Source: Flavobacteriales bacterium (GTDB lineage: Bacteria; Bacteroidota; Bacteroidia; Flavobacteriales_E; Vicingaceae). From it: a stretch of 15,713 nt of DNA. This document shows, in pieces, positions 1 to 6,216 of this stretch (position 1 is the first letter of the stretch; each line of letters opens with the position of its first letter). The stretch covers positions 62,161 through 77,873 of the forward strand of contig NVVI01000011.1 of assembly GCA_002402165.1 (NCBI GenBank), in the 5' to 3' direction. The notes under the pieces were generated by a model, which was given only the letters and a program-made list of their open reading frames with translations, had not been told where the DNA came from and searched no databases. Both the position numbers and the translations under genes were made by a program.

Positions 1-2
1 TT

Positions 3-167
3 ATGTGCAAGCTGAAAAAAGACAATATGAAAACATTTTTATTCACCTGGAATCCTAAAAAATGGAATTGGACAACTCTTGAACAAAGTATTAATCAAAT
101 AGAAAGTACGGGAAGAACAACAGAAAAATGCCAACAAGTAATACTGTACCCTATCGGGTTTATTTAG
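3..167 (+). pseudogene. 5' fragment of an HNH-endonuclease-like gene
   Basis: An open frame runs from the left edge to a TAG at 165-167. The likely start is the ATG at 27; an in-frame ATG also occurs at 3. The peptide begins MKTFLFTWNPKKWNW, which I recognise as the N-terminus of a family of HNH nucleases with an EVE-like N-terminal domain, as in 5-methylcytosine-specific restriction enzymes. Those proteins normally run to several hundred residues and continue after about residue 33 with a Trp/Ser/Cys-containing strand. Here the match is lost near base 130, and the frame runs into the hip operator region and stops at 46 residues. No nuclease remainder is seen downstream of hipT, so the rest appears deleted rather than interrupted. 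It is probably non-functional. The family assignment rests on a short N-terminal motif recalled from memory. Confidence 0.55.
148..159. promoter_or_regulatory. hip operator O1
   Basis: This is a perfect ACCC-TATC-GGGT inverted repeat and the first of three sites starting at 148, 188 and 228, exactly 40 bp apart. It is a likely HipB-binding operator upstream of hipB. It overlaps the end of the truncated nuclease frame. Confidence 0.65.
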
Positions 168-187
168 CAATTAAACAATATGTTTAT

Positions 188-199
188 ACCCTATCGGTG
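188..199. promoter_or_regulatory. hip operator O2 (degenerate)
   Basis: The sequence ACCC-TATC-GGTG has the same left half and spacer as O1 and a degenerate right half. It sits about where the -33 region would lie for the candidate -7 element at 219-226. The 40-bp units starting at 148 and 188 match at about 26 of 40 positions. Confidence 0.55.
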
Positions 200-218
200 C
201 TATTTACAATATTTTAAC

Positions 219-226
219 TATATTTA
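219..226 (+). promoter_or_regulatory. Candidate -7 element of the hip promoter
   Basis: TATATTTA matches the Bacteroidota -7 consensus TAnnTTTG at all fixed positions except the last. Transcription would start near 230-232, inside operator O3, so a protein bound there would block initiation. No good TTG -33 element is present at the usual distance; the nearest is GTG at 197-199, within O2. Confidence 0.4.
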
Positions 227-227
227 C

Positions 228-239
228 ACCCGTAAGGGT
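228..239. promoter_or_regulatory. hip operator O3
   Basis: This is a perfect ACCC-GTAA-GGGT inverted repeat, 8 bp before the hipB ATG and 40 bp after O2. It lies over the expected transcription start, which fits autorepression by HipB. Confidence 0.65.
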
Positions 240-247
240 ATATAGTT

Positions 248-679
248 ATGACGAAAATATCATCATTTATAAAATATAATCGTAAAAAATTAAATCTAAC
301 ACAAGAAGAACTCGCCAATAAAGCAGGTGTTGGAATTAGATTTATTCGAGAATTAGAGCAAGGAAAACAAACTTTACAATTAGATAAAGTTGACCAAGTT
401 TTATCTTTATTTGGGTATTGTGTATCCCCAACAAAACTAGGTATTGACCCCTATTTTATTTTTTGGAATTTCTTTAACAAAGCGATTAAAATCACATTAA
501 ATAATAGAATAATAAAATATGGAATAATAATAAAAGAACTTTTTGATAATAATGGAAATGATATTATAGCTTGGAAATTTCTTCCAAATAATAATGCTAT
601 AAAGTATCAAAAAGATGAAGATGATAAGCTAACAGAAATAGTATTACACTCTGATATCCAAAACATAGAAGAACAATAA
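248..679 (+). CDS. hipB: HipB-like XRE antitoxin/repressor with a C-terminal extension
   Basis: This is the DNA-binding antitoxin and autorepressor of a HipBST-type toxin-antitoxin operon. Residues about 5-60 form an XRE/HTH_3 domain. LTQEELANKAGVGIRFIREL at 17-36 is the helix-turn-helix, followed by the typical E-x-G-K turn. The protein has 143 residues, against roughly 70-100 for ordinary HipB. Residues about 65-143 form an extra segment (ITLNNRIIKYGIIIKELFDN followed by IIAWKFLP) that I cannot assign to a domain. The gene is first in the operon, behind three evenly spaced operators, and one base separates its stop from the hipS ATG. The HTH assignment is firm. The function comes from its neighbours and from known HipB behaviour. 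Confidence 0.88.
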   Translation: MTKISSFIKYNRKKLNLTQEELANKAGVGIRFIRELEQGKQTLQLDKVDQVLSLFGYCVSPTKLGIDPYFIFWNFFNKAIKITLNNRIIKYGIIIKELFDNNGNDIIAWKFLPNNNAIKYQKDEDDKLTEIVLHSDIQNIEEQ

Positions 680-680
680 A

Positions 681-1004
681 ATGAAGAAAGGTTTAGTCTA
701 TAAAAAAGAAAAGTTAGCCGGGGAAATTTGGGAAAATGAAACTGGTTATCATTTTCAGTACGATAAATTATACTTAATAAATCCTATGTATGGTGAAATA
801 AGTAAAACCTTACCATTACGGGAAAAAGCCTTTGATGATGAAAATATGATACCTTTTTTTGACGGACTAATTCCTGAGGGTTGGCTATTAAAAATTGCTA
901 TTGATAATTGGAAGTTAAACCCAAGAGATAGAATGAGTCTTCTACTCACTCTTTGTCAAGATAATATTGGTGATGTAAGTATTATAAAAGAAAAAATAAA
1001 ATGA
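681..1004 (+). CDS. hipS: HipS-like protein (HipA N-terminal subdomain as a separate gene)
   Basis: The 107-residue protein matches the HipA N-terminal subdomain 1 (couple_hipA): EIWENETGYHFQYD near the start, EISKTLPLR at 39-47, PFFDGLIPEGWL at 58-69, and a closing GDVSI at 97-101. In single-chain HipA this segment precedes the kinase core. In the E. coli HipBST system it is a separate gene, hipS, whose product neutralises HipT. From memory, a Trp in E. coli HipS helps block the HipT active site; W68 in the PEGW motif here is the obvious candidate equivalent. The stop overlaps the hipT start (ATGA at 1001-1004), implying coupled translation. The frame ends at a natural subdomain boundary, so this is a true split rather than a frameshifted hipA. 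Confidence 0.87.
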   Translation: MKKGLVYKKEKLAGEIWENETGYHFQYDKLYLINPMYGEISKTLPLREKAFDDENMIPFFDGLIPEGWLLKIAIDNWKLNPRDRMSLLLTLCQDNIGDVSIIKEKIK

Positions 1005-1954
1005 AATGTTTAATTTGTTACAAGCTTCTTGATAAGTCAGAAATAGACTATCATAAAAAATGTTTAAAAAAAGAATTTGGGTTAAAACAAATGCCTTCAA
1101 TAGATATTGATGAAAAGGAATTAAAAAATTATGCAAAAGAATTAATTGAAGCTAATATAGCAATTACAGGTGTTCAACCTAAACTAAGTTTATGGTTAGA
1201 AGAAAGCAAACAAAATATTCGATTCACAATCGTTAATAACAAAAGTAATTTTATAATAAAACCACAAAGTGAAGTATATCAATTTTTACCTGAAAATGAA
1301 GACTTATGTATGCATCTAGCTTCTGTATTAGGTATTAAAACAGCTAAACATAGTTTAATTCAATTGCCTTCTGGAAACCTAGCTTATATAACACAACGAT
1401 TTGACAGGAAAAGAGGAAGGAAGTTAGCTAGTGAAGATTTATGTCAACTCACAGAAACACTAACCGAACATAAATACAGAAGTAGTTATGAGAAAACAGG
1501 TAAAATTATTCGGAAATATTCATCCCAATCAGGGTTTGATGCTTTGAGTTATTTTGAATTAATCTTATTTAGTTTCATTATTGGAAATGCAGATATGCAT
1601 TTGAAAAACTTTTCAATGCTAGAAAATATAGACAACCATTTTTCTCTAAGTCCAGCATACGACTTATTATCTACATTTTTAGTAATAGATAATGAAGACG
1701 AACAAATGAGTTTAACTATTAACGGAAGAAAAAATAAAATTAAAATAAGAGACTTTGATGTTTTAGGAAAAATCTTAAAATTAACAGAGAAACAAACAGA
1801 AAATAGCTACCACAAATTCATTGGTAAAGAAAAAAAAATTAGATGGTGGATAGAAAATAGTTTTTTGCCTAATAATCAAAAAGAAAAATTACAAACCCTT
1901 ATTGACCAACGAATGAAAATATTAACAAAAAAGCCAGCAGGTAACAATGTATAA
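1001..1954 (+). CDS. hipT: HipT-like serine/threonine kinase toxin
   Basis: This is the HipA-family kinase core of 317 residues, without the fused N-terminal subdomain. In order it shows an N-terminal CxxC...HxxxC cluster (C3, C6, H18, C21) that could bind zinc; a Gly-rich loop AITGVQPK at 54-61; a nucleotide-binding Lys in FIIKP (K87); a catalytic loop GNADMHLKN at 195-203 with D198 as likely base; and a metal-binding AYDLL with D221. HipA kinases phosphorylate aminoacyl-tRNA synthetases: HipA targets GltX and E. coli HipT targets TrpS. The target here cannot be read from sequence. The loop positions that carry the SIS autophosphorylation serines in E. coli HipT read A54-I55-T56 here. It is translationally coupled to hipS and last in the operon. 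All kinase motifs look intact. Confidence 0.9.
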   Translation: MKCLICYKLLDKSEIDYHKKCLKKEFGLKQMPSIDIDEKELKNYAKELIEANIAITGVQPKLSLWLEESKQNIRFTIVNNKSNFIIKPQSEVYQFLPENEDLCMHLASVLGIKTAKHSLIQLPSGNLAYITQRFDRKRGRKLASEDLCQLTETLTEHKYRSSYEKTGKIIRKYSSQSGFDALSYFELILFSFIIGNADMHLKNFSMLENIDNHFSLSPAYDLLSTFLVIDNEDEQMSLTINGRKNKIKIRDFDVLGKILKLTEKQTENSYHKFIGKEKKIRWWIENSFLPNNQKEKLQTLIDQRMKILTKKPAGNNV

Positions 1955-1963
1955 AAATCATAG

Positions 1964-1979
1964 CCACCCTGCGGGATGG
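1964..1979. terminator. Short hairpin between convergent hipT and ftsE
   Basis: CCA-CCC and GGG-TGG arms around a TGC loop form a 6-bp GC-rich stem with one bulged A. The hairpin lies in the 47-bp gap between the convergent stops of hipT (1954) and ftsE (2002). There is no strong T-run on either side, so it is at best a weak or Rho-assisted bidirectional terminator. Confidence 0.35.
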
Positions 1980-2001
1980 ATACGTTTCTTATACTAATCG
2001 T

Positions 2002-2748
2002 TCAAAGATTCTCTCCTTCTTCTCTTCCTGTTGGCTTTTGTTCTTCTTGGGAGGTTGATTTAAACATATTTTGAGCACTTACTGTTCCTGAAACCTCTAC
2101 AACAGTACTGCTTTCACATTTTATGGTTCTTGATTTAAATTTTTCCATTAAATGAAAATCGTGTGTTGCCATTAATATTGCTTTCCCTTTTTTACTAATG
2201 TCAAAAAGTAGCTTCATTATTTCTTCTGAAGTTTCTGGGTCTAAATTTCCGGTAGGCTCATCGGCTAAAATTAAATCTGGTTCATTTAACAAAGCCCTAG
2301 CTATTACAACTCGTTGTTGTTCTCCCCCAGAAAGCTCGTGAGGAAATTTGTAGCCTTTAGTTCCCAACCCAACACTTTCTAACACCTCTATTATCCTTGC
2401 TTCTATTTTATTCTTGTCTTTCCAACCTGTAGCTTTTAATACAAACTTTAAATTATCTGTTACACTTCTGTCTGAAAGTAATTGAAAATCTTGAAAAACG
2501 ATGCCTAATTTTCTTCTTAAAAAAGGAACTTTACTGCGTTTAATTGTTTTTAAATCAAACCCACAAACAGTTGCTTCTCCTTCTTGCAAAGGTAAATCGG
2601 CATAAATAGTCTTTAGTAAACTACTTTTTCCTGACCCTGTTTTTCCAATCAAATAAACAAATTCACCTTTTCCTATTTTTATAGTTACATCTTGTAAAAT
2701 CAGGTTCTTTTTCTGAAATATTTTAGCTGAATTAATGTCTATTATCAT
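2002..2748 (-). CDS. ftsE: FtsE-like ABC transporter ATP-binding protein
   Basis: This is the cytoplasmic ATPase of the FtsEX class, which in other bacteria couples ATP hydrolysis through FtsX to activation of cell-wall hydrolases at division. Numbering from the ATG at 2748 (248 aa), it has Walker A GKTGSGKS at about 35-42, the Q-loop FQDFQLL near 85-92, the signature LSGGEQQR at about 139-146, Walker B LILADEP at about 159-165, the D-loop GNLDPE, and the H-loop THD near 195-197. An eight-codon longer reading would need a TTG at 2772. I prefer the ATG because MIIDINSAKIFQ matches the usual short lead into this domain. A hydrophilic tail of about 30 residues follows the ATPase fold. No ftsX is adjacent. 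The motifs are shared with LolD/MacB-type ATPases, so the exact family member is less certain than the class. Confidence 0.88.
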   Translation of the reverse strand: MIIDINSAKIFQKKNLILQDVTIKIGKGEFVYLIGKTGSGKSSLLKTIYADLPLQEGEATVCGFDLKTIKRSKVPFLRRKLGIVFQDFQLLSDRSVTDNLKFVLKATGWKDKNKIEARIIEVLESVGLGTKGYKFPHELSGGEQQRVVIARALLNEPDLILADEPTGNLDPETSEEIMKLLFDISKKGKAILMATHDFHLMEKFKSRTIKCESSTVVEVSGTVSAQNMFKSTSQEEQKPTGREEGENL

Positions 2749-2776
2749 AACTATTATGTTGCCATTTTTCAATTAT

Positions 2777-2858
2777 TGTCATCCTGAGCCTGTAGAAGGA
2801 TTAATTAAAGATACATTTGTTTTTTACTTTTTTATACTTCGATAAACTCAGCATGACA
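2777..2858. repeat. Dispersed 'ATCCTGAGC...GAAGGATTAA' element, copy 1, with inverted arms
   Basis: The left arm at 2777-2798 (TGTCATCCTGAG...) is imperfectly complementary to the right arm at 2837-2858 (...AACTCAGCATGACA), with about 38 bp between. Positions 2781-2804 match 11969-11992 at 22 of 24 bases. TAAACTCAGCAT at 2843-2854 recurs exactly at 2885-2896. This kind of intergenic repeat (CCTGAGCTTGTCGAAGG) is familiar from many Bacteroidota genomes. It fills part of the 285-bp gap between the divergent ftsE and TPR genes; no gene is seen in the rest of that gap. Confidence 0.7.
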
Positions 2859-3033
2859 AAAAGCTTCAACAAATATATACTAACTAAACTCAGCATTTAA
2901 TCTTTGCTTCCATTTGTTAGTAAAATAATGTAAACATTCTCACGTTGAAAACTATAGGTGTTTATAGAAACAGCTGACTTTATCATTTTTAATTTTAAAC
3001 CGTTATAAATTAAGGTTTGTAAGTATTTTATAG

Positions 3034-6000
3034 TTGAAAAAAATTGTATTCATAGTATTTTTACTCTGTACGATAAGCAGTATTGTTTTCGGACAAAAAA
3101 CTACTATTTACACGCATGAAAATGCTACTTATAACTCAGCTTTAGAACTTTACGACAAAAAAAAATTTAGCGCTGCTCAAGAAAAATTTGGTGCTGTTTT
3201 ACATGGAATTACCGACAAAAAATCTGAAGTAGCAGTAAACGCTCAATACTACCAAGCTCTTTGTGGTTTAAAGCTATTTAATATTGATGCAGAAAATTTA
3301 TTGATTGAATTTATTTTTGCCTATCCAGAAAGCCCTAAAGTAAAGTTGGCTTACTTTCATTTAGGTCGTTATAAATTTAGGAAAAAGAAATACGATGATG
3401 CTCTAGAGTGGTTTGCTAAAATCGACATCTATGATTTAACAAACGAAGAATCAGCTGAATTTTATTTCAAAATAGGCTACAGCCATTTTAGAGAAGATGA
3501 TTTAGAAAAAGCATCTAAAGCTTTTTATGAAATTAAAGATGCTGACACTAAATACACTGCTCCAGCTCGTTACTATTACGCACATATTGCCTACTTACAA
3601 AAAAAGTACGAATCTGCCTTACAAACATTTTTATCGTTGAGCAACAATGCTAAATTTTCTCCGATTACACCTTATTATATTACTCAAATTTACTACTTAC
3701 AGAAAAAGTATGATGAATTAATTACTTATGCACCAGCTCTTTTAGAGAAAGCCATTCCAAAACGAGCTGCAGAAATTTCTCGCTTATTGGGTGAAGCATA
3801 TTACAATACAGGAAAATTTAACAAAGCCATACCCTACTTAAAAAGGTATCATAAAGAAAAACCTTATGATGCAAATCGCTCAGATAAGTACCAATTAGGT
3901 TATGCTTACTATAAAAGTGATAGTTGTGATTTAGCCATTAAATGGTTTAAAAAAGCCATTAAAAAAGAAGATAGTTTATCCCAAGCTTCACATTATCATT
4001 TAGCAGAATGTTATTTAAAAATAGGCAAAAAAAGGTATGCTCAAAACTCTTTTAGGATTGCATCTAATCTTGATTTTGATCCACAAATAAAAGAAGATGC
4101 TTTATTTAGTTATGCCAAAATTTCTTATGAACTCTCCATTCATCCGTACAATGATGCCATTGTCGCTTTTGAAGAATTTATAAACACCTACCCCAACTCA
4201 ACTAAGCTAAACAATGCTTACGAGTTTTTAGTTGCTGTATATTTTACAACAAAAAATTATAAAGCCGCTTTAGTTTCTATAGAAAACATTAAAAATATGA
4301 ATATTAAGCTTGAAGAAGCTTACCAAAAAATAGCTTACTACAGAGGTGTTGATCTGTTTAACAACAGAAAATATCCTGATGCAATTGTACATTTTAATAA
4401 ATCAGACAAATACTTAGTCAACAAAAAAGTAAAAGCAGAAAATAGTTATTGGAGAGCCGAAGCTAATTATCGATTAAACAGACATCAAATAGCTATTGGA
4501 GAATACAAAAAATACATATTTGAACCCGAAGCAATAGCTAGTAATGATGTAAACAAGGCACACTACAGCATTGGCTACTCTTATTTTAAATTAAAAGAAT
4601 ACAGCAGTGCAAATCAATGGTTTAGGAAATATGTACAGAATGCTAAAGAAGAAAACACCAAAACAAAAAACGATGCACTAAATAGAATTGGCGATTGCTT
4701 TTACATTGATAAAAAATACATAGCAGCTATTGAATATTATGATAAAGCAGCTATGCTTGGACTAGAAAAAGTTGATTACTCACTTTATCAAAGCGCCATT
4801 ACTAATGGTGTTGTCGGGAATTATAAAGACAAAAAAAGTTTACTGCAAACATTAATTAGCCGAAAACAGAAGTCTCATTTAATGGACGATGCTATTTTCC
4901 ATTTAGGAAAAACACAAGAAATATTAGACGAAATAAATAATGCATTAGCAAATTTTCAGCTATTAATTCAAGATCATCCTAACAGCCCTTATTTGAGTGA
5001 AGCTTTAATTAAAGAAGGCCTTATTTATTACAACCGCAAACAAGATGATAAAGCTTTGGTAGCATTTAAAAGAGTAGTTAGCGACTACCCTAAAACTGAT
5101 GAAGCAAATGAAGCCATTAAACAAATTAAAAAAATACACATTGATAAAGGAGAACTTACTGCTTACGAAAAATACTTAATTAGCATTGGAGGGGCTGATT
5201 CCTCTGCACAAGTTATGGATGCTGATTATTATGAAGTTGCTGAAAATAGCTACATGAAAGATGACTGTTCCAAAGCCGTTAATGAACTTAGTAAGTACTT
5301 AGAAAAATATCCTAATGGCACTTATAAATTAAACGCTCATTTTTACAAAGCAGATTGTGAGTATCGGTCTGGTTTTGAAAATGAAGCTTTACTTGATTTT
5401 AATTATGTAATTGAACAACCTAAAAATAAATTTACTGAAACTGCCTTATTAAAAGCTGGTGAAATAAATATGAATTTAGGAAAAATGGAAGATGCTCTAA
5501 ACAACTATAGCAAATTAGAGTATTTAGCAGACATTCCAACAAATGTTTTTAAAGCCCAAGTAGAACAAATGAGATTAAATTTTCAATTAAATAATTATGA
5601 TGAAACCATTAAGTATTGCGAACTCATTATTAATAAAGATGTTGATGATCCCAACTTAATTACTGAATCACATTTAATTTATGGTAAAGCAGTAATGGCT
5701 AAAGATGATTACAATTTAGCTTTAAAAGAATTTACAACAGCAGCTTCATCTTCCAATGAGTTTGGTGCCGAAGGAAAATTTAACGTTGCTTACATATTAT
5801 ATTTAAGAGGCGAACACGATAATTGCGAATCAGAAGTATTTAGCTTAATTAAAAAATTTCCTTCTTATAGTTATTGGATAGGAAAGTCACTTATCCTTTT
5901 AGCTGATAATTATATTGCTAAAGAAGACTTATTTCAAGCAAAAGTGGCGTTAAAAAATGTTATTGATAACAGCAAATTTCCTGTATTAGTTGATACTGCC

Positions 6001-6216
6001 AAAGAAAAACTAAATACTATTGAACAAGCTGAATCATCTAAACTAATTATGGAAGAAGAACCAGAAATTAATCTAGAACTATTTGACAGTGAAGAATTTG
6101 AGAAACTATTTAACGAAGAGGAAGAAGTAATAGAAGAAAAACTTCCTAAACTTAAAAAATCAATACGTAGCAAAAATTCAAAAATTGAATTAGAAGAAAC
6201 GCCTAATGATGAGTAA
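3034..6216 (+). CDS. Large periplasmic tetratricopeptide-repeat protein (TTG start)
   Basis: A 1060-residue exported protein made almost wholly of TPR-type helical repeats. The signal peptide KKIVFIVFLLCTISSIVFGQ spans residues 2-21. From about 30 to 1000 there are repeated units of the form A-x-x-x-Y/F-x-x-G-x-x-Y-x-x-x-x-Y/F, for example SAAQEKFGAVLHG, YDDALEWFAKI, YESALQTFLSLS, FNKAIPYLKRY and YSSANQWFRKYV. These are typical of YbgF/BamD-like solenoid scaffolds. The C-terminus (about 1005-1060) is very acidic, then Lys-rich. TTG at 3034 is the only workable start: a stop codon lies directly before it and no ATG precedes the signal peptide. Its 3' end overlaps the beta-barrel gene, so the two are probably one operon with a joint role at the outer membrane. 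The precise function is unknown. Confidence 0.87.
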   Translation: MKKIVFIVFLLCTISSIVFGQKTTIYTHENATYNSALELYDKKKFSAAQEKFGAVLHGITDKKSEVAVNAQYYQALCGLKLFNIDAENLLIEFIFAYPESPKVKLAYFHLGRYKFRKKKYDDALEWFAKIDIYDLTNEESAEFYFKIGYSHFREDDLEKASKAFYEIKDADTKYTAPARYYYAHIAYLQKKYESALQTFLSLSNNAKFSPITPYYITQIYYLQKKYDELITYAPALLEKAIPKRAAEISRLLGEAYYNTGKFNKAIPYLKRYHKEKPYDANRSDKYQLGYAYYKSDSCDLAIKWFKKAIKKEDSLSQASHYHLAECYLKIGKKRYAQNSFRIASNLDFDPQIKEDALFSYAKISYELSIHPYNDAIVAFEEFINTYPNSTKLNNAYEFLVAVYFTTKNYKAALVSIENIKNMNIKLEEAYQKIAYYRGVDLFNNRKYPDAIVHFNKSDKYLVNKKVKAENSYWRAEANYRLNRHQIAIGEYKKYIFEPEAIASNDVNKAHYSIGYSYFKLKEYSSANQWFRKYVQNAKEENTKTKNDALNRIGDCFYIDKKYIAAIEYYDKAAMLGLEKVDYSLYQSAITNGVVGNYKDKKSLLQTLISRKQKSHLMDDAIFHLGKTQEILDEINNALANFQLLIQDHPNSPYLSEALIKEGLIYYNRKQDDKALVAFKRVVSDYPKTDEANEAIKQIKKIHIDKGELTAYEKYLISIGGADSSAQVMDADYYEVAENSYMKDDCSKAVNELSKYLEKYPNGTYKLNAHFYKADCEYRSGFENEALLDFNYVIEQPKNKFTETALLKAGEINMNLGKMEDALNNYSKLEYLADIPTNVFKAQVEQMRLNFQLNNYDETIKYCELIINKDVDDPNLITESHLIYGKAVMAKDDYNLALKEFTTAASSSNEFGAEGKFNVAYILYLRGEHDNCESEVFSLIKKFPSYSYWIGKSLILLADNYIAKEDLFQAKVALKNVIDNSKFPVLVDTAKEKLNTIEQAESSKLIMEEEPEINLELFDSEEFEKLFNEEEEVIEEKLPKLKKSIRSKNSKIELEETPNDE

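Noticed and set aside
681..1954. A single hipA broken by a frameshift or sequencing error
   Set aside because: Both frames have their own ATG, overlap by a coupled ATGA, and split at a known HipA subdomain boundary, as in HipBST. All kinase motifs are intact.
2749..2772. Longer ftsE starting at the TTG at 2772
   Set aside because: The ATG at 2748 gives the usual short lead into the ABC domain; the extra eight codons add nothing recognisable.
2812..2819. TACATTTG as a promoter -7 element
   Set aside because: It lies between the arms of the dispersed repeat, has no TTG at 19-21 bp upstream and is more than 200 bp from the next start codon.
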